Below, piece by piece: positions 53,405 through 62,115 of a stretch of DNA of 64,000 nucleotides (its first letter is position 1; every line of letters begins with the position of its first letter). The stretch is from the NCBI RefSeq assembly GCF_000312425.1, contig NZ_HE997181.1, positions 4,406,045 through 4,470,044 on the forward strand. Direction: 5' to 3'. The DNA is from Reyranella massiliensis 521 (GTDB lineage: Bacteria > Pseudomonadota > Alphaproteobacteria > Reyranellales > Reyranellaceae). The notes beneath the pieces were generated by a model. The model saw only the letters and a program-made list of their open reading frames with translations. It did no database searches and was not told the DNA's origin. Both the position numbers and the translations under genes were made by a program.

Positions 53405-53519
53405 AAGGCCGGCCGCTTGGGGAACGACCGGCCTTCCTTAGAAACCCGCCTGGGTGTGGGGTTGTCGAAGCCTTGGGGTGTGTGGGAAGGGGGCTTCAAC
53501 GAGCGGCTTGGGAGGCCGC
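53405..53519. repeat. Three-hairpin intergenic repeat, copy B
   Basis: Same arrangement and direction as copy A, 1,019 bases further on. Hairpin 1: AAGGCCGGCCG with CGACCGGCCTT (one mismatch) around the identical loop CTTGGGGAA. Hairpin 2: GAAGCC with GGCTTC (53467-53497), loop beginning TTGGGGTGTG. Hairpin 3: GCGGC with GCCGC (53503-53519). Spacer sequence between hairpins differs more than the stems and loop words, so structure seems to be what is kept. Confidence 0.72.
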
Positions 53520-53667
53520 CGGCGGGTATGAGAATTTCGGGTCGTTACGGCGCGCTGTAGAAAGCGCAGCCAGCTCTGGGCGAAAATCCTTTCGGATATG
53601 AATTGCAGCGACAGTCGAACGTCTTCTATGGCCGCAACCTAACAAATGGAGGGCCACCCCCGTTAGT

Positions 53668-53686
53668 TGCAAAATTGCATATCTGG
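53668..53686 (+). promoter_or_regulatory. Recurrent intergenic motif, site 2
   Basis: TGCAAAATTGCATATCTGG, differing from site 1 at two of the first 18 positions. It lies about 300 bases before the first Sel1-repeat gene and is inside the AT-richer part of the intergenic region. Confidence 0.4.
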
Positions 53687-53979
53687 ATTTGGAGAGATCA
53701 ACAAAATCCTAGGAAATCCTGCACATTCCGCTCATCAGATAGTCAGGAAAGGGAATGCAGACCGCGCGCGCATTGTCTCCCCTCTTCCGAAAACTCGTTA
53801 TATTACAATCAATTAGAAAGACACCGTCACCATGAGTGCGCAAAAATCGATGCAATAAGGGGATCACCGAACATCGAACGGGCCGCACTTCGTGTTTCGG
53901 CCCCAATTCCATGCTAGACGACGCCGCGTCATGGCAATTCTGGCCGGCATGATCGGCCACAGACACCGGGAGCTTTTCC

Positions 53980-54477
53980 GTGCGCTTTGTCCGTTCCTAC
54001 CGCGCTCTTCTTCCCTTGGCCGGCGCCGCCCTGATGCTGGGCGCCCTGGCCCATCCCGCCGCTGCCAACATGGAAGAAGCCGTGAAGGCATTGCAGGCCG
54101 GTGATGTCGTCGCGGCCGAGAAGGGGCTGCAGGTCCTGGTCAAGGAACGCGATCCGCGCGCCCAGTTCCTGCTTGGCCTCTACATCTACGGCAACGCCGA
54201 ATCCAAGCTCTTCGATCTCAGCAAGGCAGCGCCGCTCCTGCTCGACGCATCCGAGCGCGGCTATCTCCCGGCAATGATCCCGCTGGCCGGCGCCTATGCC
54301 GAGGGCAAAGGCGTGCCGAAGAGCCTGTTCGAGGCCTACAAGTGGTGCGCCATCGCCGAGAAGTGGAACGTGCCCAATGCCCAGCTCGCCCTCGATCAGG
54401 CGGCTCGTGAGCTGAAGCCCGACGAAGTCGAAAAAGCCAAGGCCGCGGCGATGGCTTTCCAGTTCAAGACGAAATGA
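53980..54477 (+). CDS. Sel1-repeat (TPR-like) exported protein
   Basis: 165 residues from GTG 53980, with GGGAG eight bases upstream. Signal peptide about 1-28 (LMLGALAHPAAA/N). The mature part holds Sel1-type repeats, seen in PRAQFLLGLYIYGN and GYLPAMIPLAGAYAEGKGVPKSLFEAYKWCAIAE. Such solenoids mediate protein contacts in the periplasm. The stop overlaps the start of the second Sel1 gene (ATGA), so the two are coupled. No partner is obvious. Confidence 0.85.
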   Translation: MRFVRSYRALLPLAGAALMLGALAHPAAANMEEAVKALQAGDVVAAEKGLQVLVKERDPRAQFLLGLYIYGNAESKLFDLSKAAPLLLDASERGYLPAMIPLAGAYAEGKGVPKSLFEAYKWCAIAEKWNVPNAQLALDQAARELKPDEVEKAKAAAMAFQFKTK

Positions 54478-55676
54478 TTGCCGCGCGAGCGGCGCTGATT
54501 GCGGCGCTGCTCGTCGCGAGTGCGGCCGCTCATTCTCAACAAGGCGATGCGTCGGACGTCGCGGCACCGTTACGCCCGGCGGTCCTGGCCTATCGCCAGG
54601 GCAATGTGGCTGCGGCCGAACAAGCCCTGCGCTCCCTGCGTACGCCCAACGCCGATGCCGATGCCTGGCTCGGCGCCATCCTGATTGAACGCGGCGCCAC
54701 GGCCGAAGGACTCCGGCTGATCCAGCGCGCGGCGGATGCCGGCTCCAGCGAGGGCCAGCATCGACTGGGCTTGATCTATGCCCAGGGCGAGGCCGGCCAG
54801 CCGCGCAACGATGCGCGCGCCGCGGAACTCTTCACCAAGGCAGCCGAACAAGGCCATCGCCGCGCCCAGACCAATCTCGGCCTCCTCTATCTCCGGGGCC
54901 AAGGCGTGCCGCGCGACCTCGTGCAGGCGCGAGCCTGGCTCGAGAAGGCAGCCTCCGACGGCGATCCCTATGCGATGTACGCGCTTGGCCGCGCCATGGA
55001 CGACAGCGCGCCGCCGGTTGCGGCCGACGCGGCCCGCGCGGCCGATCTGTTTCGCCGAGCCGCCGAGAAGGGCCATCCCCTGGCCGCCCTGCGTTACGGT
55101 CTTGCTTTGTCCGAAGGTGCCGGCGTCAAGAAGGACCTTCCCGCGTCGCATCGCTGGCTCGTGCAGGCGCAGGAGAATGGCGTCCCGGAAGCCGCACTTG
55201 CACTCGGCGACATCGCCGTGCGCATGCCCCTGCAACGCGACAAGGCCGCCAACGACAAGGCGCTGAAGATCGCCATCGCCTGGTACGAGACAGCCGCCAA
55301 CGGCGGCGTACCGTCGGCGCAGTTCAAGCTCGCCAACGCCTATCTCGGCGGCGTCGGCGTTCCGCGCGATCCGGCCCAGGCGCAGCTCTGGTACACCCGA
55401 GCCGCCCAACAGGGCCTCGCCGAAGCGCAGCAGGCGCTGGGCGTCCTGCTGTTGAGTGGTGCGGGCGGCGCTACCGATCCCGCCGAAGGCTACAAGTGGC
55501 TGCTGCTCGCCGAACGCAGCGGCCGTCCGGATGCAAGTGCGGCGCGCGAAAAACTCGCCGACAAAGCCTCCGACCGCGATCGCAGGCGCGCGGAAGCACT
55601 CGCCCAGGCCTTCAAGCCGACGTCCGAGCTGCCGCGCGACGACGGCCAGCCCCGCCTCATGGCGCCGCGCCGCTAG
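54474..55676 (+). CDS. Sel1-repeat protein, long paralogue
   Basis: 400 residues, translationally coupled to the shorter Sel1 gene. Signal peptide about 1-22 (SAAAHS). About eight Sel1 repeats run from residue 60 to 365, for example EGQHRLGLIYAQGEAGQPRN, RAQTNLGLLYLRGQGVPRD and AEAQQALGVLLLSGAGGATD. The tail is Pro/Arg-rich. Together with the 165-residue protein it probably forms a periplasmic scaffold. The mmcB gene follows after 12 bases, which may be co-transcription without shared function. Confidence 0.88.
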   Translation: MIAARAALIAALLVASAAAHSQQGDASDVAAPLRPAVLAYRQGNVAAAEQALRSLRTPNADADAWLGAILIERGATAEGLRLIQRAADAGSSEGQHRLGLIYAQGEAGQPRNDARAAELFTKAAEQGHRRAQTNLGLLYLRGQGVPRDLVQARAWLEKAASDGDPYAMYALGRAMDDSAPPVAADAARAADLFRRAAEKGHPLAALRYGLALSEGAGVKKDLPASHRWLVQAQENGVPEAALALGDIAVRMPLQRDKAANDKALKIAIAWYETAANGGVPSAQFKLANAYLGGVGVPRDPAQAQLWYTRAAQQGLAEAQQALGVLLLSGAGGATDPAEGYKWLLLAERSGRPDASAAREKLADKASDRDRRRAEALAQAFKPTSELPRDDGQPRLMAPRR

Positions 55677-55688
55677 AGGTTTGCGCCG

Positions 55689-56156
55689 GTGGAAACGCCG
55701 CCCAGCGCCGCGCGATCGACGCGCCCCGAAGTCACCCTCGCCGTTTGCCGCGGCACCTGTCGGCTGCTGCGTCAGGCCGGCTACTCCGTCCTGCTCGAAC
55801 TGCCGCTGCCCGACGGCCGCCGCGCCGACATCATGGCGATCACCGCCGGCGGCGAACTGACAATCATCGAGGTGAAGTCGTCGATCGAGGACTGGCGTGT
55901 CGACCAGAAATGGCCGGACTATCTTGCCTGGTGCGACCAGCTCTTCTTCGCCGTGCCGGTCGACTTCCCGCAGGAGCTGATTGTCCAAGAGGTCGGGTTG
56001 ATCGTGGCCGACGCCTACGGTGCCGAAATCCTGCGCCGACCGGGACGGCAACCCTTGGCCGCAGCCCGGCGCAAGTCGCTGCTGATCGACTGCGCGCGGC
56101 TCGCGTCGGAGCGCCTCGCCCGGCTCAACGATCCGGATTTCGCCGACTTTACCTAG
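55689..56156 (+). CDS. mmcB: MmcB-family DNA repair protein (PD-(D/E)xK fold)
   Basis: 155 residues from GTG 55689. The nuclease-fold motif is visible: Asp47 in RRADIMAI and Glu61-Val-Lys63 in LTIIEVKSSIEDWRVDQKWPDY. MmcB was described in Caulobacter as induced by DNA damage by mitomycin C, and the family is restricted largely to Alphaproteobacteria, which supports the taxonomic placing. Its last 8 bases overlap the end of the convergent secretion ABC gene. Confidence 0.9.
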   Translation: METPPSAARSTRPEVTLAVCRGTCRLLRQAGYSVLLELPLPDGRRADIMAITAGGELTIIEVKSSIEDWRVDQKWPDYLAWCDQLFFAVPVDFPQELIVQEVGLIVADAYGAEILRRPGRQPLAAARRKSLLIDCARLASERLARLNDPDFADFT

Positions 56157-58320
56157 ATGCGTTCGCGTCCCGTCCGCGACTGGCCTCCGCCATGCGGATG
56201 CGAGCATAGGCCATGACTTCCGTCGGCGGCCCGACGCGCTCGATACGGCCCCCCATCACCAGGGCGACTCGATCGGCGATCGCCAGCGGTGCGAGCCGAT
56301 GAGTGATCATGATGACCGTGCGGCCCCGCGTGTTGCCCTTGAGCTGGCGCAGGAGCTGTTCCTCAGTGGCCGGATCGAGCGCACTGGTCGCCTCGTCGAG
56401 GATCAGGATGCGCGGGTTGCGGATCAACGCGCGCGCGATGCAGAGGAGCTGGCGCTGCCCCGTCGACAGGCCCTGCCCGCGCTCTCCCAGTACGGTGTTG
56501 TAGCCCTGTGGCAGACGCTGGATGAACTCGTGCGCGCCGACGAACTTTGCGACCGCCACGACACGCCCCGGATCCTTGTCGACCACGCCCATCGCGATGT
56601 TCTCGCGCACCGACCCCGTGAAGAGCTGGACATCCTGCGGCACGGCGCCGATCTGCGCGCGCAGCTGCGCCGGCGATAGGTGGGCAATGTCGGTGCCGTC
56701 GACCAGCACACGGCCGTCGGCCGGCTGCACAAGTCCCTGGATCAGATTGGCGATCGTGCTCTTGCCCGATCCGGACGGTCCGACGATGCCCAGAATCTCG
56801 CCGGCGACGATGCTGAGATCGGCTTCACGCAAGACGGGCGGGGCGCGTTCATCGGCACGATAGGTCACGCGGTCGAGGGCAATGTCGCCAGCCAGGGCGG
56901 GCATGGGAGCAAACTCTCCTGGGGAGCTCTCCACCGGCTCGTTCATCAATTCGTCGACGCGCTTGAACGCAGCCCCCACAGCCTGGAGTTGGTGCCAGGC
57001 GCCGACCAGTTGCCGCATCGGCTGCAATGCGCGCGTCGCCAGCATGTTGGCCGCGATCAGGCCGCCGATCGTCAACTGATGGTCGGCGACCTCGCCGATG
57101 CCGATCACGACGATGATGAGCGACGCCACGAGCTGCAGGGTTCCCGAGGCGCTGGCGGCGATGTTGGCAAGGTTGTTTGCGCGCAGGCTGGTATGGGCCG
57201 ATTGCTCGACCCGCGCCTGCCAGCGCTTCTCGACCTCGGCTTCGAGGCCCAACGCCTTGATGGTGGCGGCATTGGCGACCGTTTCCGTCAGCGTGGAGCT
57301 CTTGGCCGCCAGCGCCTGGAAGCTCTCATCCGCCAGCCGGCGCTGCGCACGGTGCATGGCAAGCGACACGCCGATCAGCACGGGAATGGCGAGCGCGGCG
57401 ACCAGGCCCAGAATCGTGCTGATGGCGAAGGTGGCGATCAGGAACAGCGCAACGAACAACAGATCTATCGCCAGCACCGGCATCTGGCCGGTGAGGAAAG
57501 AACGCAGCACGTCGAGCTGGCGCAGCCGCTCGGCGATGACACCCGATGGCGTGCGCTCGAAATGCCGGTAAGGCAGGGCCACGAGGTGATGCAGTACCTC
57601 CGCGCTCATCAGCGCGTCGAGACGAGCGCCGGTCCGGGCCGACAACCAGCCGCGCGACACGCGCAGGCCGAAATCCGCAGCGTAAGCCACCAGCATGCCG
57701 ATGCAGAGAACGGTCATGACCGACGACAGACCGCCCGGCGGATGCTGGCCGATCACCGTGTTGACCGCCAGCATCATGAAGAGCGGCGTCAGGAGGCCCA
57801 GCACGTTGATGAGGAACGAGGCCGCCGCGAGTCTCAGCACGACAGGCCGCACGCGCGTCCAGAACGGTGCGTACCATTGCTCAGATGCCTGATGCAGAAC
57901 GGGCTCGCGTAGCACAAGAGCACGCGAGCCGAGCGCCATCACGGCCTCGTCGCCGAGGTGCCAGGCACGTCCTTCGACGACATCGAGGACAGTCCAGCGA
58001 TGGGCCCGCCCGGAGACGACCACATGCACCGTCCGATCGGGCGCCAACAACGCGAAGGGTAACGGCAGTTCATCGAGCGCGGCTGTATTGAGCTCGATGG
58101 CCTCGGCAACTAAACCAAGCCGCTTGCCGGCCGTCAGAAAGGCCGTTTCATCGAGGCCCGAGGCCGGCACCACGGCTAGGCGGCGCACATCGGCTTCGCT
58201 CACCGGCCGGCCGATCTGCTGGGTGATGTACAGCAGAGCCCTCATGAGCGAATCGACGGGGGGACGGCTCGCGCTGTCCCACAAGGACTGCTGGAAGCCG
58301 CCATTCTCGAGCGGAGCCAT
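56149..58320 (-). CDS. Type I secretion system ABC transporter (LapB/HlyB-like)
   Basis: 723 residues. Residues about 1-135 are a C39-peptidase-like domain without the catalytic Cys (DSLMRALLYITQQIGRPVS), as in exporters of RTX proteins or adhesins. Six helices follow (about 160-440), then the ATPase domain with Walker A GPSGSGKST (514-522), signature LSTGQRQL (about 618-625) and Walker B ILILDEATSALD. The usual HlyD-type adaptor and TolC genes, and any substrate gene, are not adjacent. It ends 8 bases inside mmcB, convergent. Confidence 0.9.
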   Translation of the reverse strand: MAPLENGGFQQSLWDSASRPPVDSLMRALLYITQQIGRPVSEADVRRLAVVPASGLDETAFLTAGKRLGLVAEAIELNTAALDELPLPFALLAPDRTVHVVVSGRAHRWTVLDVVEGRAWHLGDEAVMALGSRALVLREPVLHQASEQWYAPFWTRVRPVVLRLAAASFLINVLGLLTPLFMMLAVNTVIGQHPPGGLSSVMTVLCIGMLVAYAADFGLRVSRGWLSARTGARLDALMSAEVLHHLVALPYRHFERTPSGVIAERLRQLDVLRSFLTGQMPVLAIDLLFVALFLIATFAISTILGLVAALAIPVLIGVSLAMHRAQRRLADESFQALAAKSSTLTETVANAATIKALGLEAEVEKRWQARVEQSAHTSLRANNLANIAASASGTLQLVASLIIVVIGIGEVADHQLTIGGLIAANMLATRALQPMRQLVGAWHQLQAVGAAFKRVDELMNEPVESSPGEFAPMPALAGDIALDRVTYRADERAPPVLREADLSIVAGEILGIVGPSGSGKSTIANLIQGLVQPADGRVLVDGTDIAHLSPAQLRAQIGAVPQDVQLFTGSVRENIAMGVVDKDPGRVVAVAKFVGAHEFIQRLPQGYNTVLGERGQGLSTGQRQLLCIARALIRNPRILILDEATSALDPATEEQLLRQLKGNTRGRTVIMITHRLAPLAIADRVALVMGGRIERVGPPTEVMAYARIRMAEASRGRDANASR

Positions 58321-58380
58321 CTCGGAAGCCTACCCGGAAAGCCCTTGCGACTCAATTTAGTGCAGGCGAATCCTCAAGCA

Positions 58381-58412
58381 AAAGGCGCGCGAGCTGGGGC
58401 CCGCGCGCCTTT
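58381..58412 (-). terminator. Intrinsic terminator after metK
   Basis: A perfect 11-base-pair stem (AAAGGCGCGCG with CGCGCGCCTTT) around a 10-base loop lies 21 bases beyond the metK stop on the metK strand. The stem ends in CCUUU, with UGCUUG following. It probably isolates metK from the secretion ABC gene, which is on the same strand beyond it. Confidence 0.75.
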
Positions 58413-58432
58413 CAATGAAAATGCCTGCCGCG

Positions 58433-59719
58433 TTAGCGGGCGCCGAAAGCGCGCTTCAGCTCGGGCACCAGATCGGTGCGCTCCCAGGAGAAGCCGCCAT
58501 CCCTCTCCGGCTTGCGCCCGAAATGGCCGTAGGCCGCGGTGCGCCGGTAGATCGGCTTGTTGAGTTCGAGAGAACGGCGGATGTTGGTCGGCCGCAGCGG
58601 GAAGAGATCCGAGAGGACCTTCTCGAGCTTACGCTCGTCGACCTTGCCGGTGCCCTGTGTGTCGACATAGAGCGACATCGGATCGGCGACGCCGATCGCA
58701 TAGGCTACCTGAATCAGGCAGCGGTCAGCCAAGCCTGCAGCAACGACGTTCTTGGCGAGATAGCGCGCTGCATAGGCGGCCGAACGATCGACCTTGGTCG
58801 GGTCCTTGCCCGAGAAGGCACCGCCGCCGTGCGGGGCGTAGCCGCCGTAGGTGTCGACGATGATCTTGCGGCCCGTGAGCCCGCAATCGCCATCGGGACC
58901 GCCGACGACGAAGTTACCCGTCGGATTGACGAAGAAATCGGCCGCCTTCTTGGGCATCCAGCCTTTGGGCAGCGACTTCTCGACATGCTTGGCGATCATC
59001 TCGCGAATCATGCCGGAGTTGTACTTCTTGCCCTTCTTGTTGGCTTCGCGGTGCTGCGTGGAAACCACGACCTTGGTGGCACCGACGGCCTTGCCGTCGA
59101 TATAGCGCACCGTCACCTGGCTCTTGGCATCGGGCTGCAGGTCGGGCAGCTCGCCGGAGCGACGCGCCTTGCTCAGCACTTCGAGAATCTTGTGCGAGAA
59201 GTAGATCGGGGCCGGCATGAACGAGCCCTTCTCGTATTCCTCGCTGTCGCGGCAAGCGAAGCCGAACATCAGGCCCTGATCGCCCGCGCCTTCCTGGTCG
59301 CCGAGGTTGCCGCCCTTCTTCTTGGCATCGACGCCCATGGCGATGTCCGGCGACTGGCCATGCAGGAGCACCTCGATGTCGGCGCCATGGAAGGAGAAGC
59401 CGTCCTGATCGTAGCCGATGTCGCGCACCACCTCGCGGGCGATCTCGGAGATGGCTTCGCGGTTCACGATGGTGTGCTTGCCATACTTCTTCATGTACGG
59501 CTCGGAAGCGCGGCCTTCGCCGGCGATCACGATCTTGTTGGTCGTCGCCAGCGTCTCGCAGCCCAGGCGGGTGTTGGCGTGGCTGTCATCGGCATGGCCG
59601 AGCTTCACGTCGTTGGCGATGAACGCATCGAGGATCGCGTCCGAGATCTGGTCGCAGACCTTGTCCGGATGACCTTCGGAAACCGATTCGCTGGTGAAAA
59701 TATAGTCTTTGAGCGCCAC
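58433..59719 (-). CDS. metK: S-adenosylmethionine synthetase
   Basis: 428 residues, longer than the 384 of E. coli. Starts with [26 protein letters not shown], containing the ATP-binding His of [18 protein letters not shown] and [19 protein letters not shown] are the other two signatures, with active-site Lys and Asp. It makes SAM from methionine and ATP in the cytoplasm. The extra length is mainly an insertion around [12 protein letters not shown] and a longer C-terminal part. It follows the XRE regulator gene on the same strand after 201 bases. Confidence 0.97.
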   Translation of the reverse strand: MALKDYIFTSESVSEGHPDKVCDQISDAILDAFIANDVKLGHADDSHANTRLGCETLATTNKIVIAGEGRASEPYMKKYGKHTIVNREAISEIAREVVRDIGYDQDGFSFHGADIEVLLHGQSPDIAMGVDAKKKGGNLGDQEGAGDQGLMFGFACRDSEEYEKGSFMPAPIYFSHKILEVLSKARRSGELPDLQPDAKSQVTVRYIDGKAVGATKVVVSTQHREANKKGKKYNSGMIREMIAKHVEKSLPKGWMPKKAADFFVNPTGNFVVGGPDGDCGLTGRKIIVDTYGGYAPHGGGAFSGKDPTKVDRSAAYAARYLAKNVVAAGLADRCLIQVAYAIGVADPMSLYVDTQGTGKVDERKLEKVLSDLFPLRPTNIRRSLELNKPIYRRTAAYGHFGRKPERDGGFSWERTDLVPELKRAFGAR

Positions 59720-59787
59720 TTTAAGCCCTCCACGGTTGTCGCTGGACTCCCGGGCAGGGCGGAAAGACCGCCATCGTCCGGCTTAGC

Positions 59788-59816
59788 CTTTATTTGCGCG
59801 GTGGCAAGTCGTCCAA
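59788..59816 (-). promoter_or_regulatory. Possible sigma-70-type promoter for metK
   Basis: On the metK strand TTGGAC is followed after 17 bases by ATAAAG, about 70 bases before the metK start. The match is moderate. I looked for a SAM riboswitch here and did not recognise any of the known classes. Confidence 0.35.
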
Positions 59817-59920
59817 ATCCGTCCGCGGCGACTTCGACCATCGAAGCCGCGCCGTTAAGAACTCCAACTGACAGGAGAAATCAAGAGGGTCGGACACCTC
59901 AGGCGGTGGCCTTTCGGCGA

Positions 59921-60388
59921 CTAGTCCTTGCTGCGACCCTTACGGCCACCGAGAACTTCGGCGTGGCTGGCGGCTCCGATCGCCTTCACCATCTCGAAGA
60001 TGCGCTTGCGCACGCGGCCTTCGCGAATCTTGTAGTAGGCGCGAACCAACTCCAGCGTCTCGCGCTTGATCAACGGATCCTTCTCCTGTTCGAAGGGCGT
60101 GGCCGCCTCGCCGAAGCCGCTCTTGCGACCGCGGCCCGACATCGGCCGGCCGGCCAAAGCGTTCGACGGCATTTCATCGAAGAAATAGGAGACAGGAACA
60201 TCCAGCACCTTCGCGAATTCGAAGAGCCGGCTCGAGCCAATGCGGTTGGAGCCGCGCTCGTACTTCTGAATCTGCTGAAAGGTAAGTCCGACCGCCGTCC
60301 CGAGCTTTTCCTGGCTCATGCCAAGGAGAGTGCGTCGTTGGCGCATACGCGCTCCGACGTGAACGTCAACGGGATGCGATCTCGCCAT
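59921..60388 (-). CDS. XRE-type helix-turn-helix regulator (metK-adjacent)
   Basis: 155 residues from ATG 60388 with GGGGA upstream. The HTH is at about 12-67 (GARMRQRRTLLGMSQEKLGTA to VPVSYFFDE). The C-terminal part is charged and ends GGRKGRSKD. This regulator is conserved beside metK and lnt in Alphaproteobacteria and often serves in stress or stationary-phase control. The third copy of the TGCA-N4-TGCATATCT motif lies about 110 bases upstream of its start, which would fit autoregulation; that is conjecture. Confidence 0.9.
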   Translation of the reverse strand: MARSHPVDVHVGARMRQRRTLLGMSQEKLGTAVGLTFQQIQKYERGSNRIGSSRLFEFAKVLDVPVSYFFDEMPSNALAGRPMSGRGRKSGFGEAATPFEQEKDPLIKRETLELVRAYYKIREGRVRKRIFEMVKAIGAASHAEVLGGRKGRSKD

Positions 60389-60497
60389 GGGGTCCCCATC
60401 TTTCCGAATACAATCACGAGGTAAAACGCCGCTTCGGCACAAAAGTGCCGACCGGGAGTGCCGACCGGGCGCTGTTACACCGTCCTAATCTCTTATG

Positions 60498-60515
60498 TGC
60501 ATAAATGCATATCTA
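60498..60515 (+). promoter_or_regulatory. Recurrent intergenic motif, site 3
   Basis: TGCATAAATGCATATCTA, differing from site 1 at one of 18 positions. It lies between the XRE regulator gene (start 60388, leftward) and the end of lnt, so it is in the upstream region of the regulator. Confidence 0.45.
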
Positions 60516-60593
60516 CGCGAGCAGGCCGCATATCACTTTACCTCCTTCCGAGTACAATGCAAGCCGAACCTTGTTCGTTAAACGTCTGAATTC

Positions 60594-62102
60594 CTATGCA
60601 TTTTCAGCGTCACCGAAACGAGATGAGACAATCAGCAAAATCGTAACGACTGCAAAAAGCCCGAGCAGAACCCAGTCGCCCCACCGTCCATAAGGTGTGA
60701 TAGCGCGGGCCATGGGCAGTGGGTGATCGATGATCCCTTCCTGCTGCATATCGAGCGAAGCAAGCACTCGGCCATAAGCATCTATTATGGCCGATACGCC
60801 GGTGTTGGCGGCGCGGATCATCGGCAGCCCCTCTTCGATCGATCGCATGCGGGCACTGGCGAGGTGCTGGTACGGCCCGCTTGAGAGGCCAAACCAGGCG
60901 TCGTTGGTGACGTTCAGCAGCCAGCGCGGCCGCGCGCCAGGGCCGGTGACGGCGGCAGGAAAGATGACCTCGTAGCAGATCACCGGCGACACCGATGGCA
61001 GGCCCGGCAAATCCATCGTCATCCGCGCCTCGCCTTCCTCGAACGAGCCGCGACCGATGAAGCCGGCGATCGGCGCGAGCTGGCGGTGAAAGGGGATATA
61101 TTCTCCGAGCGGAACGAGATGAACCTTGTCGTAGTGAGCGACGATCGCGCCCGCAGGATCAATGACCAGCAACGAGTTCCAGACGCCATCGCCCCGCACG
61201 CCGGTACCGCGCGCAGCGCCGGTCAGCAGGTAGCCGCCCGACGGGGCTGCCGTGCCCATCACCTTCAGTGCCGGTGAACCCGGTTCGACGATGAACGGCG
61301 GTGCGGTTTCCGGCCAGACTACGGCGCTCAGCCGGTCGAAACCCTCGCGCCGGCTCATCTCCACAAGCTTGGCCAAATGCCGCACCCGATTCTCCGGGAT
61401 CCACTTTTCCGCCTGAGGCGTATTGGGCTGTACGATGCGCACCAGAGGACCTTCGGCGGCGTTCACCGGCGCCATTGCCAACTGTCCGCCGAAGCCTGCA
61501 CCGCCGACCAGCACCAAGGCTGCGACCGATGCCCGCCAACCTGCTGCCGGCGCGGCAAGCACGAGGAAGCTCAGCAGGCCAAGACCGTAGACGCCGAACA
61601 GCGACGCGCTCTGAAGCAACGGCGTGGCGAAAGCCCAGACATGACCGAGCGGATTCCACGGATAGCCGGTGAAGACATGCCCGCGCAGCCATTCCGCAGC
61701 CGTCCAGGCGAGGGCCAACAGCAGCAGCCGGCAATGACGCCCACCGAGCCGCGGCCAGCGCAACGCAGCCCACTTTGCCGCCATGCCTGCGAGCCCGGGA
61801 AAGAACCCCAGAATCGCGGCCAGCCCGATCACGATGGGAGGCCCGGCAAAGGCAAAATCCGCGGGCGGCACGAAGAAGGCGTCGAGGATCCAGTAGGAGC
61901 CGACCGCAAAGTGGCCGAGGCCCCAGGCCCATCCCCGCCAAAGCGCACTTCTGGGCCCTGGCGCCGCATCCCACTGCCAGACGAACACGACCACCCCCAG
62001 CACGGCCAGGGGCAGCCACTGCAACGGCGGCATGGCGAGCGCAGCCAAAGCGCCGGCGACAAAGGCGACGCCTGCGGCGCGCCAGCCTGTAAGGTTCTTC
62101 AC
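60594..62102 (-). CDS. lnt: Apolipoprotein N-acyltransferase
   Basis: 502 residues from GTG 62102. About six N-terminal helices (1-200), then the nitrilase-type domain with the catalytic triad Glu265 (VVWPETAPPF), Lys326 (HYDKVHLVPLGEYIPF) and Cys376 (VICYEVIFP). It adds the third acyl chain to outer-membrane lipoproteins at the inner membrane. It starts 13 bases after the CorC-like gene stop, the standard corC-lnt order. The lipoprotein at 14.4 kb would be a client. Confidence 0.96.
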   Translation of the reverse strand: MKNLTGWRAAGVAFVAGALAALAMPPLQWLPLAVLGVVVFVWQWDAAPGPRSALWRGWAWGLGHFAVGSYWILDAFFVPPADFAFAGPPIVIGLAAILGFFPGLAGMAAKWAALRWPRLGGRHCRLLLLALAWTAAEWLRGHVFTGYPWNPLGHVWAFATPLLQSASLFGVYGLGLLSFLVLAAPAAGWRASVAALVLVGGAGFGGQLAMAPVNAAEGPLVRIVQPNTPQAEKWIPENRVRHLAKLVEMSRREGFDRLSAVVWPETAPPFIVEPGSPALKVMGTAAPSGGYLLTGAARGTGVRGDGVWNSLLVIDPAGAIVAHYDKVHLVPLGEYIPFHRQLAPIAGFIGRGSFEEGEARMTMDLPGLPSVSPVICYEVIFPAAVTGPGARPRWLLNVTNDAWFGLSSGPYQHLASARMRSIEEGLPMIRAANTGVSAIIDAYGRVLASLDMQQEGIIDHPLPMARAITPYGRWGDWVLLGLFAVVTILLIVSSRFGDAENA

Positions 62103-62115
62103 GATGGAGCTGTGG

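Larger units (their letters stand above)
53143..53979. other. Long intergenic region without a supportable gene
   Basis: This 837-base stretch holds no reading frame with a ribosome site and protein-like composition; the short open frames in it are low-complexity or basic. It contains the TetR upstream region, two copies of the motif TGCA-N4-TGCATATCT (53212, 53668), a nested hairpin bounded by GGGGGG and CCCCCC (53283-53322), a run of seven T (about 53258), copy B of the three-hairpin repeat (53405-53519), and a markedly AT-richer part (about 53600-53860). Confidence 0.65.

Noticed and set aside
53250..53917. Three short open frames in the intergenic region
   Set aside because: No ribosome sites, low-complexity or basic translations, and two of them run through the hairpin repeat.
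59720..59920. SAM riboswitch upstream of metK
   Set aside because: A possible promoter is visible but I could not match the SAM-I, SAM-II or SAM/SAH layouts; only a small GGC-TAA-GCC hairpin is present.
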